DNA of 64,000 nucleotides from MB1-2 sp046566065 (GCA_046566065.1 JBKHXK010000007.1:1-64000), one strand, 5' to 3'. Shown: positions 1 to 8,290, counted from the first letter of the stretch. Notes: generated by a model from the sequence alone, not told the origin. A program made the numbers and translations.

Positions 1-809
1 CGACGATCGACCTCCGTCGCATGCTTGTAGGCGTCGAGCAGGGCTTCGGCCTTGTCGTACTCGTCCTGGGTCGGTGTGAACACCTCGTTCAGAACGTCGA
101 TCTGACCGGGGTGCAGTGCCCACTTGCCGTCGTAGCCGAGGGCCCGTGCGCGCATCGCCATCTCGCGGAACCCATCGAGGTCCTTGATCAGGAGGTAGGG
201 ACCGTCGATGACCTGCAGGCCCGCGTCGCGGCCCGCGATCAGGATGCGCTCCAGCACGTAGTGCCAGTGGTCGCCGGGGTATCCGGGCATCGGAAGCCCC
301 GCCGTGACCGTAGGCAACCCCAGGGAGGCGCTCATGTCGGCCGGGCCCAGGATGATGGCCTCGGCCCGGTCGGATGCGTGCGCGATCTCGTGCACGTTGC
401 GAAGGCCGGTAGCGGTTTCGATCTGAAGCTCGAGGCCGATCCGCTTGTCGAGATCGGTGTTGGTCTCGATCATGCGCAGCATGTGGTCGACGAACATGAC
501 CTCGTGCGCGTGCTGGACCTTCGGAACCATGATGCAGTCGATGTAGGACCCCGCTCCCTCGACGACCGTCTTCAGATCGTCGGCGGCCCACTGGGTATCG
601 ATCGAGTTGATGCGGACGACGACGGTCTTGTCGCCCCAGTCGTTGTTCTTCAGTGCATCGATCACGTTGCCCCGGGCCTCTTCCTTCGCGAGCGGGGCCA
701 CCGAGTCCTCGAGGTCCATGAAGACCTGATCCGCAGGCAGGCCGGGAGCCTTGCCGAGCATCTTCGGGCTGGAGCCTGGGACCGACAGACAAGACCTACG
801 TGCGCGCAA
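1..809 (-). CDS. HpcH/HpaI-type CoA-ester lyase (malyl-CoA lyase-like), 3' end outside window
   Basis: Partial gene; 269 residues are visible and the C-terminus lies beyond base 1. The start is a TTG at 809, preceded by AGGAGG at good spacing, and it gives the N-terminus RARRSCLSVPGSSPKML typical of the citrate-lyase-beta/malyl-CoA lyase family. Family landmarks: MDLEDSVAP near residue 31, VVVRIN near 63, GLELQIET (metal-binding Glu region) near 125-132, and LGPADM near 154. Members cleave or condense (3S)-malyl-CoA, beta-methylmalyl-CoA or citramalyl-CoA with Mg2+; the exact substrate cannot be read here. It lies 24 bp downstream of the phosphodiesterase gene and is probably co-transcribed with it. 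Confidence 0.85.
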   Translation of the reverse strand, partial: MRARRSCLSVPGSSPKMLGKAPGLPADQVFMDLEDSVAPLAKEEARGNVIDALKNNDWGDKTVVVRINSIDTQWAADDLKTVVEGAGSYIDCIMVPKVQHAHEVMFVDHMLRMIETNTDLDKRIGLELQIETATGLRNVHEIAHASDRAEAIILGPADMSASLGLPTVTAGLPMPGYPGDHWHYVLERILIAGRDAGLQVIDGPYLLIKDLDGFREMAMRARALGYDGKWALHPGQIDVLNEVFTPTQDEYDKAEALLDAYKHATEVDR

Positions 810-833
810 CTTGATCCCTCCTGGTTTTAGGGG

Positions 834-2426
834 CTACTCGACGTACCCGAGACCGCGCAGGTGATCCTCGATCTCGCCTTCCTCGTCTGAGGTTAAACCG
901 GAGGATGCATCGCCGACCGAGCCACCTGCCTGCGCCTGGTTGGAGGTCTCGTCGACGACGAGCTCCACATCGCCGACGAGGGACTTCAGCACCGCTCCAT
1001 CGCGAGGAACCGCGCTCGGAACGCCTAGGGCGGCCAGCGCGGTGGGACCCAGGTCGATCAGGTGAGCCGTCTCCGCAAGGGGGCCGGGCTTGACCTCGGG
1101 GCCGGTCGCCACGATCACGCCCTCGAGGCGGTGGTCGCCGGAGAGCCAGTCGGCCTCCTCTACGGCGCTCTTCGCATGCGTGAGCGAGTAGCCGGGGGCC
1201 GGCACCAGCAGGATGTCGGGGGCCGTGTCGAGGAACGCCCCGGAGAGCACCTCTTCTTTGAGGTAGGTCTTGCCGACAGGATGCTTCCCGGTGACGGGGT
1301 CCACGAAGGCCTCGACCGCGGCCCTGACCTCGTCGCGCACCTTCTCGTAGTCCTTCGGGTCGACGATGCCGCCCGGCTCCCTGCCCTTCAGGTTCACGGA
1401 GATGCCCTCGCCGGTGGAGACGACGCTCGTGTAGGCGCGCGTCTTGCTCCACTCGATCGGGGACGCGGGGATCGAAACCTTGCCGTGCAGCTTCAACAGG
1501 TCGTAGATGCGACGGGCGATGCGGCGGCCCGGCCCCCAGCGGATCAGGTTGAAAGCGAACGATCCCTTCCCGAACTCGAGGTAGCCGAGCCCCTGCAGGA
1601 TGCGATCCATCGTGCAGCAGCGCCAGCAGGCCTGGTGGCCGTGGTCCGACATGAAGATGACGAGGTCGTTCTCCGTGGTGCGCTTCAGCAGCTCGGCGAG
1701 CCCGGCATCGAGCTGCTGGTAGATCGCCCTGGTCTGCTTGGCGACCGGCGTGTCCTTCAGCTCGGCGTACTTGGGGTGGTCGGGCGAGATGTACTCCATC
1801 AGGCAGTGCTGGATGCGGTCGGTCGATACGTACACCAGCACGCCGAAGTCCCACTCGGTCGTGTCGAGCAGGTACTCGAACGCCTTCTGTCGTTTCTCGG
1901 TGATCTGCGCGCACTCCTCGAGGAAGGCCTCGGGGCGGTTGCGGAAGGTCGTCCAGCTCATCCCGTTGACGGGGAAGGGAGCGTTCGCGTCGAGCTCCTG
2001 CTGGAGCTCGACCGGATGAGTGTAGGAGCGGCTGGCCGGCAGCACACCGCCACCGATGACCTTGCCTTTGATCGCCGGGGTCGGGAAGGTAAGCGGGATG
2101 TTGATCGCCAGCGACGTCTTCCCCGCCGCGGTCAGGTCGTCGAAGATCGTGCGGGCCTTGATCGACCGATAGGTGACCGGCAGCCGCCGGGTGGCCCCGG
2201 GCTTGTGCTCGAGGATGTCGAAGACACCGTGACCGGCGGGGTTCAGACCGGTCATGAATGACGGCCATGCGCACCAGGAGTGGGACGGAACGGTGGAGAG
2301 ACAGTCTGCGTGGGCGCCGCGCTCGATCAACGCCGCAAGGTTAGGCAGCTCGCCGGCGTCGAGCATCGGCTGCAGGACCTTCCAGTCGGCGCCGTCCCAG
2401 CCGATGATCAGGACTCTGTCGGGCAT
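834..2426 (-). CDS. Alkaline-phosphatase-superfamily phosphodiesterase/nucleotide pyrophosphatase
   Basis: 530 residues. The ATG at 2426 has a GAGGAGGT site 12 bp upstream; the frame stays open further upstream but overlaps the regulator gene, so this start is preferred. Metal-site motifs of the type I phosphodiesterase family are visible: IIGWDGADW (Asp11), STDRIQH (Asp203, His207) and MSDHGHQ (Asp261, His262). No signal peptide, so it appears cytosolic. The nucleophile region (PSHSWCAWPSFMTG, residues 47-60) departs from the usual Thr-centred motif, so substrate and nucleophile are uncertain. The C-terminal 40 residues are acidic, Gly/Ser-rich and probably flexible. Confidence 0.8.
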   Translation of the reverse strand: MPDRVLIIGWDGADWKVLQPMLDAGELPNLAALIERGAHADCLSTVPSHSWCAWPSFMTGLNPAGHGVFDILEHKPGATRRLPVTYRSIKARTIFDDLTAAGKTSLAINIPLTFPTPAIKGKVIGGGVLPASRSYTHPVELQQELDANAPFPVNGMSWTTFRNRPEAFLEECAQITEKRQKAFEYLLDTTEWDFGVLVYVSTDRIQHCLMEYISPDHPKYAELKDTPVAKQTRAIYQQLDAGLAELLKRTTENDLVIFMSDHGHQACWRCCTMDRILQGLGYLEFGKGSFAFNLIRWGPGRRIARRIYDLLKLHGKVSIPASPIEWSKTRAYTSVVSTGEGISVNLKGREPGGIVDPKDYEKVRDEVRAAVEAFVDPVTGKHPVGKTYLKEEVLSGAFLDTAPDILLVPAPGYSLTHAKSAVEEADWLSGDHRLEGVIVATGPEVKPGPLAETAHLIDLGPTALAALGVPSAVPRDGAVLKSLVGDVELVVDETSNQAQAGGSVGDASSGLTSDEEGEIEDHLRGLGYVE

Positions 2427-2554
2427 AGGTGGACCTACCTCCTCTAAGGGCTTTGCGGGGACCAACCGATGCCGGTCGACCCGCAGAAAGACTCCCGCAG
2501 AGGGTAGCAGGGCGAGGTCGCGGGCCACATCGGGTGATGTGAGAAAGAACGGGG
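2427..2554 (-). other. Intergenic spacer with a 6-bp palindrome
   Basis: The 128-bp gap between the PucR-type regulator and the phosphodiesterase gene contains a perfect inverted repeat, CACATC-ACCC-GATGTG, at 2526-2541, just after the regulator's stop codon. It has no T-tract, so it could be an operator or a weak hairpin. No convincing promoter is seen. Confidence 0.3.
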
Positions 2555-3784
2555 TTAGAGGTCCAGCTCGCGTCTTCCCTTGTCGAGGCGGTGGGCGCGG
2601 AGAGCCAACTGCAGGCGCAGCTTGTCTTCGGGGTTGCGCAGCGACCATCCGGTGAGCCTCTCGATCTGCTTCAGCCGGTAGGTCACCGTGTGTGGGTGGG
2701 CGAACAGCATCTCGCCGGCCATCTTCACGCTGCCGTCGGCGGCGAAGTAGGCCTCGAGGGTCTTCAGGAGCTCGCCCTTGCGCCGCTCGTCGTAGGAGAC
2801 GAGGGGGCCGAGCATCTGCTCGACGAAGCGCTCGACCAGGACCTGCTCGAGTTTCAGGAAGTGGTACAGGAGCAGGTCGTCGAACCGGTAGATCGGGCCA
2901 TCGATCTCGAGCGCGAGGCCGATCTCGAGAGCTTCCCGGGCCTCGAGGTAGGACCTCCGGATGCCTTCGAGGCCCGGCTCCGGCCCACCCATCCCGAACT
3001 CCCAACCGCCGCCCAGCTCGACGACGACCTTCTCGGGAACGACGCTGAGGTCGGCTTGTGGCTCCGCCGGCAACAGCGCGATCGTGAGGTCGCCCTTCTG
3101 GATGACGATCGGATCGGCGCTGGCGAGATCGGATACGCGCGCCACCGCGGCGGTGACGGCAGCTTCCTTCGCGGCATCGGGGCCGGGCCCACACCCCACC
3201 AAAGCGATGTAGCTGAGCGAGAGGTCGTAACCGAACGTGTGTGCCTTCTGCAGCACCTCCTCGGGAGACGACTCCGTCCCGTACAGGAGGTCGGCGAGGA
3301 ACTCGCGCCTGGCCCCCTCTTGTTCTCGGACGATCGCCCGCTGAGCGCGCGCATACGCCTCGGCCACAGAGGTGGAGAGCTGGTCCGTGTAGCGGAGGAC
3401 CGCCTCGGCGAGCCCGATCGTCGCCTCCAGCGCTTCTCTCTCGGAGGCCCGGCACTCGTCGGCGAGAACGTCCCAGCAGACCCGCGAGACCGTGCGGTAG
3501 GCGTGCAGGACATCGTCGAGGGGGATGCCGGCTTCCGCCCGCTGAGCTCCGACCGCTTCGATCTGCGCGACCTCGTCCTGTCGAAGCTCCCTGTCCTGGG
3601 CCAGTACCTGAGCCAGGGCCGCGACGTTCACGCGCACGGCAGAGCGCACCTCCCCGCGCAGTGGCTCGCCAGAACGGGCGTAGGAGGGAACCGTGTCCCA
3701 GATGGCGGCAAGACAGCGGTCGACGACCTCGTCCAGACGGCCCAGGAAAGCCTCGACGATCTCGGCGCGGACCTCGTCCCTCAC
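2555..3784 (-). CDS. PucR/CdaR-type transcriptional regulator
   Basis: 409 residues from a GTG at 3784 that lies one base beyond the stop of the DUF302 gene, suggesting translational coupling. The N-terminal half is helical (about residues 1-150; RsbR-like) and contains RAEAGIPLDDVLHAYR. The middle is a GGDEF-like PucR domain. The C-terminal about 60 residues form the PucR helix-turn-helix: AYFAADGSVKMAGEML, then HPHTVTYRLKQIERLTG. Family members activate nearby catabolic genes in response to small molecules; the downstream phosphodiesterase and CoA lyase are candidate targets (inference). Confidence 0.85.
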   Translation of the reverse strand: MRDEVRAEIVEAFLGRLDEVVDRCLAAIWDTVPSYARSGEPLRGEVRSAVRVNVAALAQVLAQDRELRQDEVAQIEAVGAQRAEAGIPLDDVLHAYRTVSRVCWDVLADECRASEREALEATIGLAEAVLRYTDQLSTSVAEAYARAQRAIVREQEGARREFLADLLYGTESSPEEVLQKAHTFGYDLSLSYIALVGCGPGPDAAKEAAVTAAVARVSDLASADPIVIQKGDLTIALLPAEPQADLSVVPEKVVVELGGGWEFGMGGPEPGLEGIRRSYLEAREALEIGLALEIDGPIYRFDDLLLYHFLKLEQVLVERFVEQMLGPLVSYDERRKGELLKTLEAYFAADGSVKMAGEMLFAHPHTVTYRLKQIERLTGWSLRNPEDKLRLQLALRAHRLDKGRRELDL

Positions 3785-3785
3785 G

Positions 3786-4181
3786 TCAGGCAGCCTCGCC
3801 GGCCACGGTGCGGAGCATCCGTTCGACGGCTTCCCGCGCGATAGACGCCGCCGCGAGCGTTGCCTCATCGCCGGCGTCGACGGCATCTGCAGGGTCGAGG
3901 GCTGCCACAACGGCCGACGATCCGGTCTCCTGGACCACGACGTTGCAGGGCAGGTGCACACCGGCTTGGAGCTGAGGGCTCAGGTGACGCTCGGAGACGG
4001 GAGAGTTCCAGAAGCCCATGATGAGGTACTGACGCTCGTCGCCCGCGTCGGGGCCGAGCATCCCACCGACGTGCATCTCGGAGATGATCGAGAACCCATG
4101 GCCCTTCATAGCGAGACGCGCCCGAACGACCGCCTCGTCGTATCCCTCGGGGACCTGAACCGCGTACCCGTACTCGGTCAC
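3786..4181 (-). CDS. DUF302 family protein
   Basis: 131 residues from a GTG at 4181 with AAAGG upstream. The sequence matches the DUF302 fold: an N-terminal YGYAVQVPEGYDEAVVRARLAMKGHGF, a central MGFWNSP where family members usually have an F-x-N/C-P-type motif, and LPCNVVVQE. No function is assigned to the family, although it is often associated with redox or thiol proteins. It is the first gene of the block running to the CoA lyase and lies divergent from the formiminotransferase. Confidence 0.75.
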   Translation of the reverse strand: MTEYGYAVQVPEGYDEAVVRARLAMKGHGFSIISEMHVGGMLGPDAGDERQYLIMGFWNSPVSERHLSPQLQAGVHLPCNVVVQETGSSAVVAALDPADAVDAGDEATLAAASIAREAVERMLRTVAGEAA

Positions 4182-4203
4182 AGCACCACCTTTCCTTCAG
4201 CAC

Positions 4204-4209
4204 TACGGT
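4204..4209 (+). promoter_or_regulatory. Putative leaderless -10 (TACGGT)
   Basis: TACGGT ends 8 nt before the ATG at 4218 and there is no Shine-Dalgarno site between them. The spacing fits a transcript starting at or next to the start codon. Confidence 0.4.
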
Positions 4210-4217
4210 AACTCTCG

Positions 4218-5081
4218 ATGACCCTGCTCGCCGTGCCCAACGTCTCCGAAGGTCGAGATCCTCGCCTGATCGAAGATCTCTCGCGTGCTGCCCAGGTCGG
4301 AACGAATCGGGTGCTCGACGTGCACAGCGACCCGGTCCACAACCGCAGCGTGCTGACCGTGACGGGTGAGCCGGGAGACCTGGTCGAGGGATGTGTCGCC
4401 CTCGCTGCAGCCTGCCGGGAACGGATCGACCTCACCGGGCAGAGCGGCGTCCATCCGCGTCTGGGCGCCCTCGATGTCTGCCCCTTCGTGCCACATCACG
4501 ACGACATGGAGATCGCAGTCTCGGCAGCGAAGGCGGCGAGCACCGCGATCGGGCAGGGACTCGGGATCCCCGTCTATCTCTATGGAGCGGCCGCCACTCG
4601 TTCGCATGCGCGGGAGTTGCCCGAACTGCGCAGAGGCGGCCTTCGAAGGCTCCAGGAGCGCGCCCTCTCGGATCTGACTCCCGACGCAGGACCCCCACGG
4701 TTCGATCCGCGTTGCGGAGTGGTCTGCATTGGAGCGCGAGGCCCGCTGATCGCGTTCAACGTCTGGATCGAGAGCGATCCAGATACGGCGCGCGCCATCG
4801 CGGCTCGGATGAGGAGCCCCAGCGTGCGCGCACTCGGACTGCACATCAGCGACAGGACCTGCCAGGTCTCTATGAACCTGGTTGACCCGAGCGTGACGGG
4901 CATCGAGGTGGCTTTCCAGCAGGTCGCGGCCGCAGCCCAGGCGACGGGAGCTACCATCACGGCCACCGAGATCGTCGGGTTGGTCGAGGAGAGGTTCCTA
5001 CCTAGCCCGGACGCGACGGTGACCCGGCTCCTACTGCAGCCGGGTCACTCGTTAGAAGCGTCTCTAGGCGAAAAGCCCTAG
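4218..5081 (+). CDS. ftcD: Glutamate formimidoyltransferase (FtcD N-terminal type)
   Basis: 287 residues, close to the roughly 300 of stand-alone formiminotransferases. The N-terminus LLAVPNVSEGRDP is the family signature; DPVHNRSVLTVTG, HPRLGALDVCPFVPHHDDME and GIPVYLYG follow in the expected order. The enzyme transfers a formimino group between formiminoglutamate and tetrahydrofolate (histidine breakdown, one-carbon supply). No cyclodeaminase domain is fused and no other hut genes are nearby, so a folate-salvage role is equally possible. The stop codon overlaps that of the convergent histone-like gene. Confidence 0.85.
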   Translation: MTLLAVPNVSEGRDPRLIEDLSRAAQVGTNRVLDVHSDPVHNRSVLTVTGEPGDLVEGCVALAAACRERIDLTGQSGVHPRLGALDVCPFVPHHDDMEIAVSAAKAASTAIGQGLGIPVYLYGAAATRSHARELPELRRGGLRRLQERALSDLTPDAGPPRFDPRCGVVCIGARGPLIAFNVWIESDPDTARAIAARMRSPSVRALGLHISDRTCQVSMNLVDPSVTGIEVAFQQVAAAAQATGATITATEIVGLVEERFLPSPDATVTRLLLQPGHSLEASLGEKP

Positions 5082-5416
5082 CGCCGTCGGGTCGACTTGC
5101 GCGCGGTGGACTTGCGCCGTGCGGGCGCCTTCCGTGCCGTCGACTTACGAGCGGTCGACTTCTTGCGGCCCGTTGCCTTACGCGCGGTGGACTTCCGTGC
5201 GGTCGACTTACGAGCGGTCGACTTACGAGCGGTCGACTTCTTGCGGGCGGTGGTCTTCTTCCGGCCGCCGGTCGCCTTACGCGCGGTGGACTTGCGTCCG
5301 GTCGTCTTGCGCGCCCCCGTGGACTTGCGGGCTGTGGACTTGCGAGCCGTCGACTTCCGAGCGCCTGTTGACTTGCGCGCGGCCGTCTTCCGACCTGTGG
5401 TCTTCTTCGCTGCCAC
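5078..5416 (-). CDS. Histone H1-like Lys/Arg/Ala/Ser/Thr-repeat protein
   Basis: 112 residues from the GTG at 5416, seven bases after GGAGGT; an in-frame GTG at 5425 is inside the ribosome-binding site and less likely. The protein is almost entirely repeats of A-R-K-S-T/A-x (ARKST, ARKAT, GRKTT), with no acidic residues and very high positive charge. Such low-complexity tails occur in histone H1-like proteins and HU C-terminal extensions of actinobacteria and bind DNA or RNA nonspecifically. There is no HU domain, so this is a free-standing tail. Nucleoid compaction is an inference. Confidence 0.75.
   Translation of the reverse strand: MAAKKTTGRKTAARKSTGARKSTARKSTARKSTGARKTTGRKSTARKATGGRKKTTARKKSTARKSTARKSTARKSTARKATGRKKSTARKSTARKAPARRKSTARKSTRRR
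5088..5410 (-). repeat. Tandem KAARK-type coding repeats
   Basis: Degenerate tandem repeats in the histone-like gene. The unit CGACTTACGAGCGGT (plus strand) recurs exactly at about 5141, 5201 and 5216, and variants of 15-18 bp fill the rest. The region is prone to slippage, so repeat number may vary between strains or assemblies. Confidence 0.75.
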
Positions 5417-5642
5417 TACTCGCACCTCCTTCGATCACTACAAGGTCGATGACCTCGTATCCCCTCCCAACGCACGTTCATTGCGCACGATGAGACTGCC
5501 AACACCACGAACGCGTGCATCACAAACACGCATTCACAATGTAGCTAGACACGAATCGAAACAGATTGCAAGTATTCGATGCATGTTCGCGCGTAAGCGC
5601 GAGCCCCGTTTCGGGGCGTACATCACGCCGGAAACGTTGCGA

Positions 5643-5915
5643 TCAGGAGACCGCGCGCAGCTGACGACGCGTGCGCTCTTTACGAAGTCGACGTCGCTCG
5701 CGCTCGGATGTACCGCCCCAGATACCGAACTGCTCTTTGTTGTTCAGCGCGTACTCGAGACACTGTTCGCGCACCTGACAGTTCCCGCAGACGGAACGCG
5801 CAGCCTTCGACGAACCGCCGCGCTCGGGGAAGAAGATCTCGGGATCAACCTCGGTGCATCGGGCGTTCGTCTGCCAGTCGACTGGCTGTAGGAGCTTGTT
5901 CGTGATGCGCTGCAT
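5643..5915 (-). CDS. whiB: WhiB-family Fe-S transcriptional regulator
   Basis: 90 residues. The four cluster-binding cysteines have WhiB spacing: Cys20, Cys43, Cys46 and Cys52 (C-x22-C-x2-C-x5-C). The beta-turn motif GIWGG follows at 64-68, then a basic tail SERERRRLRKERTRR. WhiB proteins bind a [4Fe-4S] cluster and modulate the sigma factor SigA; they are restricted to Actinobacteria and their phages, which places the organism. No Wbl-specific subclass can be assigned safely. The gene is monocistronic, with a SigA-like promoter about 90 bp upstream. Confidence 0.95.
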   Translation of the reverse strand: MQRITNKLLQPVDWQTNARCTEVDPEIFFPERGGSSKAARSVCGNCQVREQCLEYALNNKEQFGIWGGTSERERRRLRKERTRRQLRAVS

Positions 5916-6000
5916 TTCCCCCGGCCTTTCCTCTTAGACGCCATCCCCGACCACCCCGGGCCCCCGCAGCGCTGCGGTGACCGCGAATCACATTTCTGTA

Positions 6001-6029
6001 ATTCTAAGGATGGTATTCGATGCGCGCAA
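6001..6029 (-). promoter_or_regulatory. SigA-like promoter of whiB
   Basis: TTGCGC (6029-6024) and TAGAAT (6006-6001) are separated by exactly 17 nt on the minus strand, about 90 bp upstream of the whiB ATG. The -10 matches consensus at five of six positions; the -35 is weaker. Confidence 0.5.
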
Positions 6030-6047
6030 TAGGGCTGACCTGCGTCT

Positions 6048-6076
6048 TTACGAAGAAGAAGCGCGAAAAACGCGCG
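6048..6076 (-). terminator. Hairpin terminator after the cytX-zinc-ribbon-receiver operon
   Basis: On the minus strand, after the receiver gene's stop, GCGCG-TTTTT-CGCGC is followed by the pyrimidine run TTCTTCTTC. This is compatible with a rho-independent terminator, but the loop rather than the tail holds the uninterrupted T-tract. Confidence 0.45.
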
Positions 6077-6088
6077 CCGGAAGAGTGC

Positions 6089-6478
6089 TTATGCGGCGGG
6101 ATCGGTGAGGGAGAGTGCCGCCTCGACGAGCTCCGTCGTGTCGATCGGCTTCGTCCTGTGAAGCTCAGCCCCGGCCTCCCGCGCTAGCCACGCGTCCTGG
6201 TCCCTTTGCAGCAACATCAGGACCGGCACGCGCCTGAGACGGGGATCGGCCTTCATGTCCTTCGCCAGTGCGAAGCCGCCCGCACTACCCGCATGCATAT
6301 CCACGACGACCACTGCGGGTATCCCTCCGCGCATGATCTCCAAAGCCTCGCGGGCGTCCGTGGCGAAGGTGACCTCAACCGACGAACCGAAACCGAAGCC
6401 CGCGACATCGCGGACGCGCGGGTCGTCCGACACGACGAAGATCCACTTCGTTGGAGCCTCTATTTCGGTGGTTCCCAT
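6089..6478 (-). CDS. Orphan response-regulator receiver domain (degenerate)
   Basis: 129 residues, a single REC domain with no output domain. The acidic pair Asp18-Asp19, phospho-acceptor Asp60 (VVVVDMHAG) and Lys in HRTKPID are present. The conserved Thr/Ser at the end of beta-4 is replaced (VLMLLQRD), so the phosphorylation switch may not work normally. No histidine kinase is nearby. It is the last gene of the TPP-riboswitch transcript, 17 bp after the zinc-ribbon gene. Confidence 0.8.
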   Translation of the reverse strand: MGTTEIEAPTKWIFVVSDDPRVRDVAGFGFGSSVEVTFATDAREALEIMRGGIPAVVVVDMHAGSAGGFALAKDMKADPRLRRVPVLMLLQRDQDAWLAREAGAELHRTKPIDTTELVEAALSLTDPAA

Positions 6479-6495
6479 CTGGGAAAAAATCCTGC

Positions 6496-6789
6496 TCAGA
6501 CCGCTCGAGCGGCGTTCTGCTGCTCGCGTACCTGCTCGCTGACGGCTGCAAGCAGACCCTCAACATCGATGTCGAACCCGGTCTCCATCGACTGCAGCCG
6601 GGCGATCGTGTTCACGAATCGGACCGCCGAATCCTCTGCGTCCTCCACTGCGTCGACCAGAACGGTCGAGTAATGCCGAGCGAACCGAGCCCCGCAGAAC
6701 GGGCAACGTCCGGGTGCGTCGGACTCCGGGCCGATCTGCTTCAACAAGAAGGTGCGCGAGCACCTATCGCACTTGGCTTCGATCTTCAT
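6496..6789 (-). CDS. Zinc-ribbon protein of unknown function
   Basis: 97 residues from ATG at 6789 with GAGAGGTG upstream; an in-frame GTG lies three codons earlier. Two CxxC knuckles (CDRC near residue 7 and CPFC near 30) make a small zinc ribbon, followed by an amphipathic helical tail (about 45-97). The first 26 bases overlap the end of cytX. The family is not recognised. Co-transcription with a thiamine-precursor transporter is clear from the overlap, but a functional link is not shown. Confidence 0.65.
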   Translation of the reverse strand: MKIEAKCDRCSRTFLLKQIGPESDAPGRCPFCGARFARHYSTVLVDAVEDAEDSAVRFVNTIARLQSMETGFDIDVEGLLAAVSEQVREQQNAARAV

Positions 6790-8197
6790 GGTGGTCACCT
6801 CTCTTATGTCGGTCGCCCGATGATATGTCCCGAGGCAGCAGGAGCCCTAGCAGGAAGGCGGTCGCGAAGGCCGGCACCGAGGCGCAGAGCCACGGGACCG
6901 AAACCGACAGTGGCTCGCCGAACACGCTCTGATTCAGCTTCAGCCACCACTCCAGCGGACTGGGATTGATCCAGTGATAGACCAAGAACCCCGCGAGCCA
7001 GGGGATCATCGCTCCCCACCGAACGCCCCCGGCGAACCAGTACGCACCGGCCCCGTCCAGGCTGCGGACCTCGACCCGGCTTCTCCGCCTGACGAAGTGA
7101 TCCGCCGCTACCAAGCCCAGAAGAGGCACGAACACGGATCCGATCAAGAACAGGAACGATTCGTATAGGGCCATCGTGAACAGCGCGGCCAGAACCGCCG
7201 CTATCGCGGTGATGACCACCACCAAGAGGCGCTGCGGGATACGGGGCAAGATGTTGCGCACCGAGACGGCACCCGAATAGATGTCGGCGAACGCCTCGTC
7301 GGTCTCTCCAGCTAGAAGCCCAACCAGGAAGGCGACGCCGGCGATCGAGCCCCCCGCGAGGGTGAGGATGCCGAGCGCGATCCCCGCGGGATCGGCGGTC
7401 GCGTCCGCGGTCAGGACGAGGAGCGCTCCCAGGGAGTAGAGCCACACGTTCGCCGCGAGGTAGCCCCAGAAGGTTCCGAAGAAGGCCGCACGGGGGCCCC
7501 TCCCGTAACGCGTGTAGTCGGCGATCAGCGGGAACCACGAGATCGGCATCGCGATCACCAGGTCCAGCGCAGGTCCGAAGGTCGGCCAACCGCCCTCACC
7601 CGAGGAGCGGATCGCTTCTTCCAGTTCGCCGCTCGACGCCACCGCGATCGTGACGGCGATCGTTATCGCGCCCACCACCCAGACGCCGAAACGTTCCATC
7701 CACACCCGGGTGACCCCGACCGGCCCCCAGAGCGCAAGTCCCCCGCACAGAAGTGCAGCGATGGCCAACCAGACACCACGCGCCGAGAACCCGAACACCT
7801 CCTGCGAGATCAGGTCGGCGACGTAGCTCATCGCCCAGAGTTCCACCGCGGTCCAACCCACGAGTTGAACGATGTTGAGAGCGGTTGGGAGCCACGACCC
7901 TCGGATGCCCAGGACCGGTCGGAGCAGGACCATGGAAGGCAGCCCGTGCTGCGCCCCTGCCACCGCCATCAGGGTCAACATCCCAACGCCGATGATGGAG
8001 CCGGCGACGATGGCAACCAGGGCCATCCCGAAGCCCAGTCCCGGCACCAAGAGCGCGCCGGTGACCAGCACCAGGAGACCTACACCGAGATCGCCCCACA
8101 ACACCCCCAGGTCGAGCGCCGACAGATGCCGCTCCCCGGGCGGCACCGGCTGGACAACGGGGCGTTCTGCGACGTCGCTTTCCGTCAGCGTGCTCAT
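6764..8197 (-). CDS. cytX: CytX-type hydroxymethylpyrimidine permease (NCS1 family)
   Basis: 477 residues with about 12 hydrophobic segments. NCS1 landmarks include LWGDLGVGLLVLVTGALL near the N-terminus, LRPVLGIRGSWLPTALN, and SWFPLIADYTRYGRGPRA in the middle. A TPP riboswitch immediately upstream identifies the cargo class: TPP-controlled NCS1 permeases of the CytX group import hydroxymethylpyrimidine or related thiamine precursors. The AGGGAG that should serve as ribosome-binding site is part of the riboswitch 3' strand. The C-terminus runs into the zinc-ribbon gene. No thi biosynthetic genes lie in the window. Confidence 0.88.
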   Translation of the reverse strand: MSTLTESDVAERPVVQPVPPGERHLSALDLGVLWGDLGVGLLVLVTGALLVPGLGFGMALVAIVAGSIIGVGMLTLMAVAGAQHGLPSMVLLRPVLGIRGSWLPTALNIVQLVGWTAVELWAMSYVADLISQEVFGFSARGVWLAIAALLCGGLALWGPVGVTRVWMERFGVWVVGAITIAVTIAVASSGELEEAIRSSGEGGWPTFGPALDLVIAMPISWFPLIADYTRYGRGPRAAFFGTFWGYLAANVWLYSLGALLVLTADATADPAGIALGILTLAGGSIAGVAFLVGLLAGETDEAFADIYSGAVSVRNILPRIPQRLLVVVITAIAAVLAALFTMALYESFLFLIGSVFVPLLGLVAADHFVRRRSRVEVRSLDGAGAYWFAGGVRWGAMIPWLAGFLVYHWINPSPLEWWLKLNQSVFGEPLSVSVPWLCASVPAFATAFLLGLLLPRDISSGDRHKRGDHHEDRSQVR

Positions 8198-8201
8198 GGC
8201 G

Positions 8202-8290
8202 CTCTCCCTTCGCCGGCGTTACCCGGATCAGGTTCCAAGGGTCGGCGGCTACCAGCCGCCCTCTCAGCCCGGTACCACCGAGCTCCCCTG
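8202..8290 (-). promoter_or_regulatory. TPP riboswitch (THI box) upstream of cytX
   Basis: On the minus strand the conserved THI-box elements appear in order: GGGCTGAGAGG (CUGAGA core, 8266-8261), GACCC, GGAACCTGATCCGGGTAA and the CGCCGGCGAAGGGAG segment. The 3' strand contains the Shine-Dalgarno sequence a few bases before the cytX ATG, and no terminator lies between. TPP binding should therefore block translation initiation rather than terminate transcription. Confidence 0.92.

Noticed and set aside
21..830. Long plus-strand open frame opposite the CoA-ester lyase
   Set aside because: It is the shadow of the minus-strand gene. Its translation has no domain character, whereas the minus strand gives a complete family signature with a Shine-Dalgarno.
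5417..5642. AT-richer spacer between the histone-like gene and whiB as a possible tRNA or small RNA
   Set aside because: No cloverleaf or conserved tRNA bases. Two short hairpins (GCCCC-GAAAC-GGGGC and GCGC-GTAA-GCGC) lie after whiB but without T-tracts; a TTGCAA near 5570 could be a -35 but has no good -10.
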